Below are positions 44,759 to 55,807 of a DNA stretch of 64,000 nucleotides, in pieces. The DNA is from Aeromicrobium sp. IC_218 (lineage in GTDB: Bacteria > Actinomycetota > Actinomycetes > Propionibacteriales > Nocardioidaceae): NCBI RefSeq assembly GCF_004336805.1, contig NZ_SJXM01000002.1, forward strand, positions 349,617 through 413,616, in the 5' to 3' direction. The notes under the pieces are model-generated. The model was not told the origin of the DNA and did not search any database. It saw only the letters and a program-made list of their open reading frames with translations. Position numbers and translations under genes: made by a program. How positions within the stretch are numbered: position 1 is the first letter of the stretch; every line of letters starts with the position of its first letter.

Positions 44759-45766
44759 TCAGGCCGGGACCGGCCAGCGCTCGCCGCGCCAGGCCGCGTC
44801 CCAGAACATCCACTCGAACCGCGTCGCCCGGCCGTAGGCCTCGAGCAGCGGTCCGGCCGGGTCGCCGGCGACGCGGTCGAGCAGGCGCTCGACGTCCGTG
44901 ACCGCGGCGTCGAAGGCCGGGTCGGCGTACGTGTCGATCCACGCCGCGTACGGGTGCGGACCCGTCGCCCGGCCCGCGTGCACGACGCGGCCGACCTCGG
45001 CGTAGACCCGGAAGCAGGGCACGACGGCGGCCAGCGCCACGTCGAACGGCGCCTGCGCGGCGGCCTCGGCGAGGAACCCGGTGTACGCCCGGCAGGTCGG
45101 CGACGGCTCGACGGCGGTGACGTCCACGCCCCGCTCCCCCAGCTCTCCCGTGTGCAGCGAGCGCTCGGCCTCGACCGCGCCGACCGCCGACCGGGCGAGC
45201 AGCGCCACGTCGACGCTCTCGGGCCCCTCCAGGTGCCCGCCCTTGACCAGGGCCGCACGGGCTCCGAGCGTCCGCAGCCGCTCACCGGCCGCACCGAGGT
45301 CGTCGACGCTGCGCACGGCCACGCCGGCGAGCACCTCGGCCTCCGGGACGTTCGGCGTGACCACGGTCGTGATCGGCAGGAGCCGGTCCCGCACCACCTC
45401 GACCGTCGCCTCCGGGACCAGCCGGTGCCCGGACGTCGCGACCATGACCGGGTCGAGGACGACGTGCGGCACCGCGTGCGCCGCCAGCGCGTCGGCGACG
45501 CGCTCGGCGACGGCCGGGTCGCCGAGCATGCCGATCTTCACCGCCACGACGTCGAGGTCGCCGAGCACGCTGCGCAGCTGCTGCTCGACGAAGTCGGCGG
45601 GCACGGGGTGGACGCCCTGCACGCCGTGGGTGTTCTGCGCCGTCAGCGCGGTGAGGACCGCCGCACCGTAGACGCCGTGCGCGGCCATCGTCTTGAGGTC
45701 GGCCTGGACGCCGGCCCCGCCGGACGGGTCGGACCCGGCGACCGAGAGCACCACCGGCACGCTCAT
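44759..45766 (-). CDS. Truncated thiD-tenA chimera (HMP-P kinase / TenA fusion with internal deletion)
   Basis: The first ~190 residues are ThiD-like: [20 protein letters not shown] and [14 protein letters not shown], with [11 protein letters not shown] and [16 protein letters not shown]. The rest is TenA-like: [20 protein letters not shown] then [12 protein letters not shown] and [13 protein letters not shown]. Between VDV and [15 protein letters not shown] about 150 residues are missing against a full ThiD-TenA fusion. The missing part includes the ThiD GTGC anion-hole region and the TenA N-terminal half with its active-site Asp. The frame stays open over 335 codons. The product may be a degenerate enzyme, or TenA-like with altered function. 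It overlaps the thiE stop (ATGA). Confidence 0.8.
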   Translation of the reverse strand: MSVPVVLSVAGSDPSGGAGVQADLKTMAAHGVYGAAVLTALTAQNTHGVQGVHPVPADFVEQQLRSVLGDLDVVAVKIGMLGDPAVAERVADALAAHAVPHVVLDPVMVATSGHRLVPEATVEVVRDRLLPITTVVTPNVPEAEVLAGVAVRSVDDLGAAGERLRTLGARAALVKGGHLEGPESVDVALLARSAVGAVEAERSLHTGELGERGVDVTAVEPSPTCRAYTGFLAEAAAQAPFDVALAAVVPCFRVYAEVGRVVHAGRATGPHPYAAWIDTYADPAFDAAVTDVERLLDRVAGDPAGPLLEAYGRATRFEWMFWDAAWRGERWPVPA

Positions 45767-46389
45767 CGCTCCGCCCTCCCGCGGACGACGGCCTCGGCGA
45801 GGGCGCGCGCCGCCGTCGCCGGGAAGTCCGCCCGGGTGATGGCGCTGACCACCGCCACCCCGTCGGCCCCGGCCGCGACCGCGTCGAGCGCCTCGGTGGG
45901 GCCGATGCCGCCGATGACGACCACCGGCAGACGTCCGGCCACGCGTGCCACCACCTGGCGCAGGCCGTCCAGGCCCCATGGCGTCTCGTGGTCGGGCTTG
46001 GTCGGGGTGGGCCACAACGGGCTCACCGCGACGTAGCTGCACGCGGCCAGCTGCTCCTCGTCGTCGAGCTGGGCGAGGTCGTTGAGCGACCAGCCGACGA
46101 TGGCGTCGGGCCCGAGGACGGCGCGCGCCTGCGCCGGCGTCGTGTCCGACGTGCCCACGTGGACGCCGTCGGCCTGTCGGGCGGCGTCCACGTCGTCGTT
46201 GACCACGACCGGGACCCGTCCGCTCAGCCGCTCGCGCAGCCGTCGCACGTCCGCGGCGAGCTGGTCGCCGGACGCGTGCTTGTCGCGCACCTGCACGAGC
46301 GTCACGCCGCCGTCGACCGCGGCGGTCACCACGGCGTCGAGGTCGTCGCGCGGCTCCGTCACCAGGTACAGCGAGACGTCCGGGGTCAC
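45763..46389 (-). CDS. thiE: Thiamine-phosphate synthase
   Basis: ThiE joins HMP-PP and thiazole phosphate to make thiamine phosphate. The 208-residue TIM-barrel protein has [32 protein letters not shown], and [17 protein letters not shown] plus VVIGGIGP, all typical. GTG 46389 overlaps the thiM stop by 4 bp. It is the middle gene of thiM-thiE-thiD/tenA behind a TPP riboswitch. Confidence 0.93.
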   Translation of the reverse strand: MTPDVSLYLVTEPRDDLDAVVTAAVDGGVTLVQVRDKHASGDQLAADVRRLRERLSGRVPVVVNDDVDAARQADGVHVGTSDTTPAQARAVLGPDAIVGWSLNDLAQLDDEEQLAACSYVAVSPLWPTPTKPDHETPWGLDGLRQVVARVAGRLPVVVIGGIGPTEALDAVAAGADGVAVVSAITRADFPATAARALAEAVVRGRAER

Positions 46390-47177
46390 CGCACGTCCGC
46401 CTCGGCGAGCCGCTCGGCGTCCAGCGCGGCCAGCTCGTCGAGCAGGTGCGCGCGCAGGGTGCCGGGTCCGGCCGAGAGCGCACCGGCCCGCTCCCCCGCG
46501 ACCGCCAGCGCGGCCATGGCCGCGACGGACCCGTCGACGGCGTCGTCGGCCACCGCGCAGCACGCCGCGACGAGGGCGGTGGCCGAGCAGCCGAGCGCCG
46601 AGATCAGCGGCATCCGCGGGTCGCCGCCGCGGACGAGCACGACGCGCTCGCCGTCGGTGACGACGTCGGTCGCGCCGCTCACGACGACCACCGTGCCGGC
46701 CGACGCGGCCAGCGCCCGGGCGTCCTCGACGACCGCCGTCGACTCGTGCGTCGCGTCGACCCCGCGTCCGGCTCCCGTCGCCGTCGCCAGCGCGACGACC
46801 TCGCTCGCGTTCGCGCGCACGACCGTCGGGCGCAGCTCCATGAGGGCGGCGGCGGTCTCGCGGCGGTAGGCCGTCGCACCGACCGCGACCGGGTCGAGCA
46901 CCCACGGGATGCCGCGCTCGGCCGCGACCGACGCCGCGGCGTGCATGCCGGCCACCCAGGGCGGGCTCAACGTGCCGATGTTGACCACGACGGCCGACGC
47001 GAGCCCGGCCATCTCGGCCGCCTCCCGCTCGTCGTGGACCATCGCCGGCGACGCGCCCGCCGCGTTCAGCAGGTTCGCCGCCAGGTCCATCGAGACGTAG
47101 TTGGTCAGGCACTGCACGAGCGGCGACCGCTCGCGCACGCGCGTGAGGACGTCGGTGGACAAGGACGTGACAGTCAT
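46386..47177 (-). CDS. thiM: Hydroxyethylthiazole kinase
   Basis: ThiM phosphorylates the thiazole moiety in thiamine salvage. The 263-residue protein has SPLVQCLTNYVSMDLAANLL at the N-terminus, NIGTLSPPWVAGM, WVLDPVAVGATAYRRE and the catalytic region LGCSATALVAA (with Cys) near residue 195. It is the first gene after the TPP riboswitch. Confidence 0.93.
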   Translation of the reverse strand: MTVTSLSTDVLTRVRERSPLVQCLTNYVSMDLAANLLNAAGASPAMVHDEREAAEMAGLASAVVVNIGTLSPPWVAGMHAAASVAAERGIPWVLDPVAVGATAYRRETAAALMELRPTVVRANASEVVALATATGAGRGVDATHESTAVVEDARALAASAGTVVVVSGATDVVTDGERVVLVRGGDPRMPLISALGCSATALVAACCAVADDAVDGSVAAMAALAVAGERAGALSAGPGTLRAHLLDELAALDAERLAEADVR

Positions 47178-47181
47178 CGGG

Positions 47182-47255
47182 CTCCCTCCGTCGGTACGAA
47201 CCGAATCAGGTGTGCGGGTGTGATCTCAGCCCCGTCGGTGGGGCACCCCGGCCGT
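47182..47255 (-). promoter_or_regulatory. TPP riboswitch (thi box)
   Basis: On the minus strand the conserved TPP aptamer elements occur in order: GGGGTGCC, GGGCTGAGA, ACCCG, ACACCTGATTCGGTTCGTAC and CGGAGGGA. The 3' end abuts the thiM ATG within 5 bp, so it probably hides the ribosome binding site (GGAGGGAG) when TPP is bound. Confidence 0.95.
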
Positions 47256-47288
47256 TCGGACGTCACCGTAGCAGCGTCCGGACGCACG

Positions 47289-47320
47289 AGGGCCCGCCAC
47301 CGTCACCGGTGGCGGGCCCT
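47289..47320 (-). terminator. Terminator hairpin after ilvC
   Basis: A perfect 13-bp stem (47289-47301 with 47308-47320) with a 6-nt loop follows the ilvC stop by 15 bp. It also lies upstream of the riboswitch. Confidence 0.8.
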
Positions 47321-47335
47321 GTCACGTCCGCGGGA

Positions 47336-48925
<1,590 letters not shown>

Positions 48926-48929
<4 letters not shown>

Positions 48930-50701
48930 AGGTCGTCGTCCTCCCACTCGGGCGCGAGGTCCCGCGCGATCTTGATCTCGTCGTTGCTGGTGCCGGCGGC
49001 GACCATCGGCCAGACCATGGCGTCGCGCTCGACGACGAAGTCGATGACCACCGGGCGGTCGTTGATCGCCATGGCCTTCTCGATCGTGGCGTCCAGGTCG
49101 GCCTCGGAGTCGCAGCGCAGGCCGACGCAGCCGTAGGCGTCCGCGAGCTTCACGAAGTCCGGGATGCGGCGGGCGCCGATCGACTCCGGCCCGGTGTTGA
49201 GGTCGGTGTTGGAGTAGCGGCCCTCGTAGAACAGGGTCTGCCACTGGCGCACCATGCCCAGCGAGGAGTTGTTGATGACGGCGACCTTGATCGGGATGCC
49301 CTCGATCGCGCAGGTGGCCAGCTCCTGGTTGGTCATCTGGAAGCAGCCGTCGCCGTCGATCGCCCACACGACGCCGTCGGGCAGCGCCGCCTTGGCGCCC
49401 ATGGCGGCCGGCACGGCGTAGCCCATGGTTCCGGCGCCGCCGGAGTTGAGCCACTGGCGCGGACGCTCGTAGGACACGTAGTGCGCCGCCCACATCTGGT
49501 GCTGGCCGACGCCGGCGACGTAGGTGGCCTCCGGGCCGGCGATCGCGCTGAGCCGCTCGATGACGGTCTGCGGCGCGAGGCCGTGGTCGGGCTTGTCGTA
49601 CGAGACCGGGTAGCGCGCCTTGATCACGGCCAGGAACTCGCGCCACGCGGTGTAGTCGCCGCGCTCGTCGTCCTCCTCGGACGCCTTCTGCAGCGCGACC
49701 ACCAGGTCGGCGATGACCTCGCGGGCGTCGCCGACGATCGGCACGTCCGCGATGCGGTTCTTGGAGATCTCGGCCGGGTCGATGTCGGCGTGGACGACCT
49801 TCGCGTCGGGCGCGAACGAGTCCAGGTTCCCGGTGACGCGGTCGTCGAACCGGGCGCCGAGCGACACGATCAGGTCGGCCCGCTGCAGCGCGCCGACCGC
49901 CGCCACCGTGCCGTGCATGCCGGGCATGCCCATGTGCAGCGGGTGGGAGTCGGGGAACGCGCCGCGCGCGGTCAGCGTGGTCACGACGGGGATCTGCGCC
50001 ATCTCGGCGAGCACCTTGAGCTCGGCCGAGGCGTCGGCCTTGATGACGCCGCCGCCGACGTACAGCACGGGGCGCTCGGCCTCGAGCAGGAGCCGGGTGG
50101 CCTCGCGCACCTGCTTGCCGTGCGGCTTGGTCGTGGGCCGGTAGCCGGGCAGCGCCAGCTCGGTGGGCCACTCGAAGGTCGTCAGGGCCTGCAGCGCGTC
50201 CTTGGAGACGTCGACCAGCACGGGACCCGGACGGCCGGTGCCGGCGATGTGGAACGCCTCGGCCACGACGCGCGGGATCTCGGCCGCGTCGGTGACCAGG
50301 TAGCTGTGCTTGGTGATCGGCATCGTGATGCCGCGGATGTCCGCCTCCTGGAAGGCGTCGGTGCCGATGAACCCGCTGGCGACCTGGCCGGTGATCGCGA
50401 CGATCGGGACCGAGTCCATGTACGCGTCCGCGATGGCGGTGACGAGGTTCGTCGCGCCGGGGCCGGACGTGGCCATGCAGACGCCGACGCGTCCGGTGAC
50501 CATCGCGTAGCCCTGCGCCGCGTGGCCCGCGCCCTGCTCGTGGCGGACCAGGACGTGGCGAATGCTGGAGTCGAACAGCGGGTCGTACGCCGGGAGGATC
50601 GCGCCGCCGGGGATGCCGAAGATCGTGTCCACCCCGGCACGCTCGAGCGCGCGCACCAGGCTCTGGGCCCCGGTGATCTGCTCGTCGAGCTGCTTGGTCA
50701 T
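48926..50701 (-). CDS. ilvB: Acetolactate synthase large subunit
   Basis: The catalytic subunit of acetohydroxyacid synthase makes acetolactate and acetohydroxybutyrate with TPP and FAD. The 591-residue protein has the catalytic Glu in [15 protein letters not shown], the TPP motif beginning with GDGCFQM and ending NN, and [23 protein letters not shown] FAD/TPP residues. ATG 50701 is 42 bp from the attenuator U-run. It heads ilvBNC. Confidence 0.96.
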
Positions 50702-50743
50702 GATGCGTGCCTATCGGTTGGTGTGGTGTCCGGACCCTCGCAT

Positions 50744-50774
50744 AAAAAAAGCCCCCGGCCCGGACGTGGGCGCT
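50744..50774 (-). terminator. Attenuator terminator upstream of ilvB
   Basis: On the minus strand AGCGCCC and GGGGGCT pair with one mismatch over an 11-nt loop, followed by a run of seven U. It is upstream of the ilvB start and therefore acts as an attenuator rather than a gene terminator. Confidence 0.8.
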
Positions 50775-50809
50775 GAGGGAAGACGCGACGGTCGAACCGA
50801 CCGGCGCGT

Positions 50810-50842
50810 CTAGCGAAGTACTACGAGGACGTGGGCGTGCAC
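50810..50842 (-). CDS. Leader peptide MHAHVLVVLR controlling ilvBNC
   Basis: A 10-codon frame encodes MHAHVLVVLR with Val-Leu-Val-Val-Leu. The GTG start lies 7 nt after GAAGAT (50850-50855), which has TTGACC (50874-50879) 18 bp upstream. The stop codon precedes a long hairpin with 13 bp and one mismatch (about 50779-50809). This is the layout of a branched-chain amino acid attenuator. Confidence 0.85.
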   Translation of the reverse strand: MHAHVLVVLR

Positions 50843-50849
50843 GTCTCCG

Positions 50850-50879
50850 ATCTTCGCCCCTCCGGCGTCACTTGGTCAA
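50850..50879 (-). promoter_or_regulatory. Promoter of the ilvB leader
   Basis: TTGACC (50874-50879) and GAAGAT (50850-50855) are separated by 18 bp on the minus strand. The start of transcription would fall on or next to the leader GTG. Confidence 0.6.
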
Positions 50880-50910
50880 GTAATGAGACGGAAAGTCCGC
50901 CATGTGGACA

Positions 50911-52368
50911 TCACCAGGGGTGCGGTGCGTAGTCCTTGAGGAAGACGCCGTGCACGTCCTCCCCCGCCTCGCCGCGCACGATCGGGTCGTACACGCGCGC
51001 GGCGCCGTCGACGAGGTCGAGCGGGGCCTTGAAGCCCTCCTCGGCGAGCCGCACCTTGGTGGTGTGCGGACGCTCGTCGGTGATCCAGCCGGTGTCGACG
51101 GCGGTCATGAGGATGCCGTCGGTCTCGAGCATCTCGCCGGCGCTGGTGCGGGTGAGCATGTTCAGCGCGGCCTTGCTCATGTTCGTGTGCGGGTGGCCGG
51201 GCCCCTTGTAGCGGCGGGCGAACTGGCCCTCCATCGCCGAGACGTTGACGACGTACGTGCGGCGGTGCGGCGACGCGGCCATGGCCGCACGCAGGCGGGT
51301 GATGAGGATGAACGGCGCGGTCTGGTTGCACAGCTGCACCTCGAGCAGCTCCAGCTCGGAGACCTCGCCGAGGTTCTGCACCCAGCTGTTGGTGTCGACG
51401 ACGTCCGGCACCAGTCCCCCGGCGTCGATGCGGCTGAGGTCGGCCGACCCGGCGGTCATCGCCTCCTCGGTGAGCCGCTCGGCGGTGATCGCGTCGCCGG
51501 CCAGCACCGGGTGCGCGTCGACCGAGCCCATGAGCGCGGCCGGGTGCAGGTCGGACGTGTGGCCGAACGTCACCAGCGCGGGCTTGGGGCCGGCGGGCAG
51601 CGGGGTGCTCTCGGCCTCGGCGAGCGGGGCGTAGGCGCCGGGCGTTCGCCGGACGGTCTGGGCCGCGTTGTTGACGAGGATGTCGAGCGGGCCCTCGGAC
51701 GCGACCTCGTCGGCCAGGGCGATGACCTGGCCGGGGTCGCGCAGGTCGATGCCGACGACCTTGAGCCGGTGCAGCCACTCGGCGCTGTCGGGCAGGCTCG
51801 AGAACCGGCGGACGGCGTCGCGCGGGAACCGCGTCGTGATGGTCAGGTGCGCGCCGTCGCGCAGCAGCCGCAGGGCGATGTACATGCCGATCTTGGCCCG
51901 GCCGCCGGTGAGCAGCGCCCGGCGTCCGGTGAGGTCGGTGCGGGCGTCGCGCTTGGCGTGGCTCAGCGCGGCGCACTCGGGGCACAGCTGGTGGTAGAAG
52001 GCGTCGACCGTCGTGTACTTGGCCTTGCACATGTAGCAGCCGCGCGGCACGAGCAGCTCGCCGGCGACGGCGCCCTTCGCGCTGGAGGTCAGCGGGATGC
52101 CGGCCGTCTCGTCGTCGATGCGCTGGGCGGAGCCCGTCGCGGTGCTCTCGACGACGGCCCGGTCGGCGGCCTGGACCTGCTCGCGCTTGGACTTGCGCCG
52201 CTCGCGCTTGGCGTCCTTGAAGAACCCGCCGGTGGCGCGGCGCAGCGCGACGTAGGCGGGGTCGTCGGGGTCGAGGGCTCCGGCCGTGGCGAGCACGCGC
52301 AGCGCGGTCTCGAGGTCGGCGGGGTCGATCTGCGCCTGCGGGTCGGCGGCGTCGTTCGTCAGAGTCAT
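50911..52368 (-). CDS. SDR-like Rossmann protein with N-terminal zinc ribbon
   Basis: The 485-residue product has a basic helix (near 50-65), a four-Cys zinc ribbon at 111/114 and 129/132 (CYMCKAKY, CPEC) and an SDR-type Rossmann domain starting TGGRAKIGMYIALRLL at 154. The NNAAQ motif is kept. The catalytic YxxxK is replaced by TNMSK, so classical dehydrogenase chemistry is doubtful. It overlaps the stop of the upstream gene and is in an operon with ilvD. The family is widespread in actinobacteria but uncharacterised as far as I know. Confidence 0.75.
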   Translation of the reverse strand: MTLTNDAADPQAQIDPADLETALRVLATAGALDPDDPAYVALRRATGGFFKDAKRERRKSKREQVQAADRAVVESTATGSAQRIDDETAGIPLTSSAKGAVAGELLVPRGCYMCKAKYTTVDAFYHQLCPECAALSHAKRDARTDLTGRRALLTGGRAKIGMYIALRLLRDGAHLTITTRFPRDAVRRFSSLPDSAEWLHRLKVVGIDLRDPGQVIALADEVASEGPLDILVNNAAQTVRRTPGAYAPLAEAESTPLPAGPKPALVTFGHTSDLHPAALMGSVDAHPVLAGDAITAERLTEEAMTAGSADLSRIDAGGLVPDVVDTNSWVQNLGEVSELELLEVQLCNQTAPFILITRLRAAMAASPHRRTYVVNVSAMEGQFARRYKGPGHPHTNMSKAALNMLTRTSAGEMLETDGILMTAVDTGWITDERPHTTKVRLAEEGFKAPLDLVDGAARVYDPIVRGEAGEDVHGVFLKDYAPHPW

Positions 52369-53123
52369 GGGTCCAGCACGGTGAGGAGAACGGGGGTCGC
52401 CCCATTGTCCCACGCCGCGCACGGTGCTCCGGCCGGCGACGGTGCTCTCAGCGCCACCAGCGCCGGCGGGGGGCGCTCACGCAGCAGCGCGTGCTCGTCG
52501 CCCAGCTGCCCGCGCAGCGCCGTCGGCACGTCGTCGAGCCGGACGACGTCCACCGTCGGGACGCCCAGCGCCCGCGGGTCGGTCGTGGCCGACAGCGCGG
52601 CCTCGAGCGCGGCGCCGACCGCGTCGGCGTCCTCGGCGGACGCGTCGTGGGCCAGGCAGCCGAGCACCGGACTGTCGCCCACGGTGTAGCCGAACGCCCG
52701 CAGCTCGCGCACGCGACCGGCGGCCGCAGCGACGAGGGCGTCGCGGACCGCGCCGGTGGGCCCGGTCCAGGCGTGGAGGGCCGCTGCACCCGGCGGGAAC
52801 GGCGTCACGAGCCCGCGCAGCGCCGCGACGTCGTCGGCCGGAAGCGTGAGGCCCGACGGGAGCCGGGGGTCGACCTGCAGGCCGATGCCCGCCGGCAGCA
52901 TGGCGACGAGGTCACGGACCGTGATCTGCCGGACGTCCCACGACTCGACGTGCAGCGCCTCGGTGATGGCGGCCTCGCTCGTCCAGACGCACACGGCCTG
53001 ACGGCCGGGCTCGGGCTCGCTGCCCGAGAAGACGCCCGAAGCCCGGTCGACGCCGATGAGCACCCACGCCAGCAGCAGGTCCCAGCGGGTCGCGAAGACC
53101 GGCGCGTCGGGCGACTCCCCCAC
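52365..53123 (-). CDS. Protein of unknown function between ilvD and the SDR-like gene (SseB-like?)
   Basis: The 252-residue product resembles SseB-type proteins over residues 40-100 (a segment such as LVAMLPAGIGLQVDPRLPSG), but this is weak. The GTG at 53123 is the first good in-frame start; a CTG at 53135 overlaps the ilvD stop. Its stop overlaps the next start (ATGA). The gene order suggests co-expression with ilvD, not function. Confidence 0.6.
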   Translation of the reverse strand: MGESPDAPVFATRWDLLLAWVLIGVDRASGVFSGSEPEPGRQAVCVWTSEAAITEALHVESWDVRQITVRDLVAMLPAGIGLQVDPRLPSGLTLPADDVAALRGLVTPFPPGAAALHAWTGPTGAVRDALVAAAAGRVRELRAFGYTVGDSPVLGCLAHDASAEDADAVGAALEAALSATTDPRALGVPTVDVVRLDDVPTALRGQLGDEHALLRERPPPALVALRAPSPAGAPCAAWDNGATPVLLTVLDP

Positions 53124-53131
53124 CGCGTGCG

Positions 53132-54826
53132 TCAGCTCAGGACGGCGCCGTCGGAGGCGGAGCCGACGAGCTTGCGGTACTTGGCCAGGACGCCCTTGGT
53201 GTAGCGCGGGGGCAGCGGCTCCCAGCCCTCCTTGCGCGCCTCGAGCTCGTCGGGGTCGACCTCGACCTCGAGCAGCTTGTTGGCCACGTCCAGGACGATC
53301 GGGTCGCCGTCGCGGACGAAGGCGATGGGACCGCCGTCGACCGCCTCGGGCGCCACGTGGCCGACGCACAGGCCGGTCGTGCCGCCGGAGAAGCGTCCGT
53401 CGGTGAGCAGCAGGACGTCCTTGCCCAGGCCCGCGCCCTTGATGGCGCCGGTGATCTTGAGCATCTCGCGCATGCCCGGACCGCCCTTGGGGCCCTCGTA
53501 GCGGATGACCACGACGTCGCCGGCGACGATCGTGCCGTCCTCGAGCGCGTCCATGGCGGCGCGCTCGCCGTCGAAGACGCGGGCGGTGCCGCGGAAGACG
53601 TCGGTGTCGAAGCCGGCGCTCTTGACGACCGCGCCGCCGGGGGCGAGCGAGCCGTTCAGCACGGTGATGCCGCCGTTGCGGTGGATCGGGCGGTCGAGCG
53701 GACGGATGACGTCGCCGTCGAGCTTCACGTCGAGGTCGGCGAGGTTCTCCTCCATGGTCTTGCCGGTGACCGTGAGGGTGTCGCCGTGCATGAGGCCGGC
53801 GTCCAGGAGGGCCTTCATGATGACCGGGATGCCGCCGACGCGGTCGACGTCGTACATGACGTACTTGCCGAACGGCTTGAGGTCGCCCAGGTGCGGGACC
53901 TTGTCACCGATCCGGGTGAAGTCCTCGAGCGTCAGGTCGACCTCGGCCTCGCGCGCGATGGCGAGCAGGTGGAGCACGGCGTTGGTCGAGCCGCCGAGCG
54001 CCATGACGATGGCGATGGCGTTCTCGAACGCCTTCTTGGTCATGATGTCGCGGGCGGTGATGCCCTGGCGGAGCAGGTTGACGACCGCCTGGCCGGACGC
54101 CTCGGCGAAGCCGTCACGGCGGCGGTCGGGCGCCGGCGGAGCGGCCGAGCCGGGCAGGCTCATGCCGATCGCCTCGGCCACGGACGCCATCGTGTTGGCC
54201 GTGTACATGCCGCCGCACGCGCCCTCGCCGGGACAGATCGCGCGCTCGATCTTGTCCAGCTGCTCGCGGCTGATCAGGCCCTTCATGCAGGCGCCGACGC
54301 CCTCGAAGCCGTCGATGAGGGTGACATCCTCGCCGTCGACCTTGCCCGGCATGATCGAGCCGGCGTAGAGGAAGACGCTGGCCAGGTCGAGCCGGGCGGC
54401 GGCCATGAGCATGCCCGGCAGGCTCTTGTCGCAACCGGCCAGCAGCACCGAGCCGTCGAGGCGCTCGGCCATCATGACCGTCTCGACCGAGTCGGCGATG
54501 ACCTCACGGCTCACGAGCGAGAAGTGCATGCCCTCGTGGCCCATCGAGATGCCGTCGGAGACCGAGATCGTGCCGAACTCCAGCGGGTAGCCGCCGGCCG
54601 CGTGCACGCCGACCTTGGACGCCTTGGCGAGCCGGTCGAGCGAGAGGTTGCACGGGGTGATCTCGTTCCAGCTGGACGCGACGCCGATCTGGGGCTTCTC
54701 CCAGTCGTCGTCGCCCATGCCGACGGCTCGCAGCATGCCGCGCGAGGCCGTGGCCTCGATGCCGTCGGTGACGGTGCGGCTGCGCGGCTTGATGTCGATC
54801 TGGGGCTTGTCGGGGGTCTGCGCCAT
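53132..54826 (-). CDS. ilvD: Dihydroxy-acid dehydratase
   Basis: IlvD dehydrates dihydroxy acids to the 2-keto acids of Val and Ile, using an Fe-S cluster. The 564-residue protein has two cluster-ligand motifs [16 protein letters not shown] and [14 protein letters not shown], plus a metal site around [16 protein letters not shown] 54826 lies 7 nt after TACGCT (54834-54839), consistent with a leaderless transcript. It heads a three-gene operon. Confidence 0.95.
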   Translation of the reverse strand: MAQTPDKPQIDIKPRSRTVTDGIEATASRGMLRAVGMGDDDWEKPQIGVASSWNEITPCNLSLDRLAKASKVGVHAAGGYPLEFGTISVSDGISMGHEGMHFSLVSREVIADSVETVMMAERLDGSVLLAGCDKSLPGMLMAAARLDLASVFLYAGSIMPGKVDGEDVTLIDGFEGVGACMKGLISREQLDKIERAICPGEGACGGMYTANTMASVAEAIGMSLPGSAAPPAPDRRRDGFAEASGQAVVNLLRQGITARDIMTKKAFENAIAIVMALGGSTNAVLHLLAIAREAEVDLTLEDFTRIGDKVPHLGDLKPFGKYVMYDVDRVGGIPVIMKALLDAGLMHGDTLTVTGKTMEENLADLDVKLDGDVIRPLDRPIHRNGGITVLNGSLAPGGAVVKSAGFDTDVFRGTARVFDGERAAMDALEDGTIVAGDVVVIRYEGPKGGPGMREMLKITGAIKGAGLGKDVLLLTDGRFSGGTTGLCVGHVAPEAVDGGPIAFVRDGDPIVLDVANKLLEVEVDPDELEARKEGWEPLPPRYTKGVLAKYRKLVGSASDGAVLS

Positions 54827-54888
54827 GCGTCACAGCGTACGCCGGGGCGACACGCCCGGGCGCGGGGTGTCGCCATGGTGGGACGCCG

Positions 54889-55308
54889 TCAGGTCATGGG
54901 CCGCGGCTCGGTCAGGCGGACGCTGTTGCCGGACGGGTCGCGGAAGCCGCAGTCGACGCCGTACGGACGCTCCTCGGGCTTCTCGGTGAACTCCACGCCG
55001 CGGACCACGAGCTCCTCGTACGCGGCGCGGCAGTCGGCGACGGTCAGGAACGCGGTGCCCGCCAGGCCCTTGGCCACGAGGTCGAGCACCTCCTGGCGTC
55101 CGGCGTCGGTGAGCATCGGCTCGCCCGGCACGGCCATGAGGACGATGGCGACGTCCTCCTGCCCGGGCGGGGCGACGGTCAGCCAGCGGAAGTTCCCCAT
55201 CTCCGGGACGGTCACGTCCTCGCGGACCTGCATGCCGACCTTGGTCGTCCAGAAGTCCAGGGCCACGTCCTGGTCGTGGACCCACAGCTGGGTCGCGGCG
55301 ATGTGCAT
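54889..55308 (-). CDS. VOC (glyoxalase/dioxygenase-fold) family protein
   Basis: The 139-residue protein has the VOC-type pair of beta-alpha-beta units: QDVALDFWTTKVGMQVRED and EKPEERPYGVDCGFRDPSGN. The ATG at 55308 follows GAAGGAGACGAC. Metal ligands are not clearly visible, so activity is unassigned. It lies 39 bp downstream of an AraC-type regulator, perhaps its target. Confidence 0.8.
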   Translation of the reverse strand: MHIAATQLWVHDQDVALDFWTTKVGMQVREDVTVPEMGNFRWLTVAPPGQEDVAIVLMAVPGEPMLTDAGRQEVLDLVAKGLAGTAFLTVADCRAAYEELVVRGVEFTEKPEERPYGVDCGFRDPSGNSVRLTEPRPMT

Positions 55309-55347
55309 GTCGTCTCCTTCGTCGAGGTGGTACGACCACGCTAGGAG

Positions 55348-55803
55348 TCACGCGGGGGCGGCGTCTTCCTCCCGTGTGCTGTCCTGCACGCGGCTGACCG
55401 GCCCCGGCCGCCGGGCGGCGAGCACGCACGCCGGCACCCGTGCCCAGGTGCCCGCGGGCGGGTGGGCCGCACGGTACGCCGTGGGCGTGACGCCGAACGC
55501 GCGGCCGAACGCCGTCGTGAAGGTGCCGACGCTGCTGAAGCCGACCTCGGCGCACACCCGGGCGACCGGGTGGTCGGTGCGGCGCAGCAGGGACGCGGCC
55601 CGCTCCAGCCGGCGGCTCTGCAGGTACGCGCCGGGCGTCAGGCCGAAGGTCGCGGTGAACGCCCGGGTGAAGTGCGAGCGCGACAGCCCGGCGGCCGCGG
55701 CCATGTCGGCCACGGTGATCGGCTCGTGGTGGTGCGCCGTGGCGAAGTCCTGGGCCCGCAGCAGGTGCCGGGCCGGTGGCAGCGGGGCCATGCGGCCCAG
55801 CAT
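55348..55803 (-). CDS. AraC-family transcriptional regulator (DNA-binding domain only)
   Basis: This 151-residue protein consists of the two-HTH AraC domain (ITVADMAAAAGLSRSHFTRA, then VARVCAEVGFSSVGTFTTAF) with a short C-terminal tail and no sensor domain. ATG 55803 is 4 bp past the stop of the upstream DUF3307-like gene at 55808. It probably regulates the adjacent VOC gene. Confidence 0.85.
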   Translation of the reverse strand: MLGRMAPLPPARHLLRAQDFATAHHHEPITVADMAAAAGLSRSHFTRAFTATFGLTPGAYLQSRRLERAASLLRRTDHPVARVCAEVGFSSVGTFTTAFGRAFGVTPTAYRAAHPPAGTWARVPACVLAARRPGPVSRVQDSTREEDAAPA

Positions 55804-55807
55804 GGCA

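Noticed and set aside
44759..45766. Frameshift as the cause of the short ThiD-TenA protein
   Set aside because: The frame is continuous and both parts read in the same phase with normal codon use, so a deletion fits better than a frameshift.
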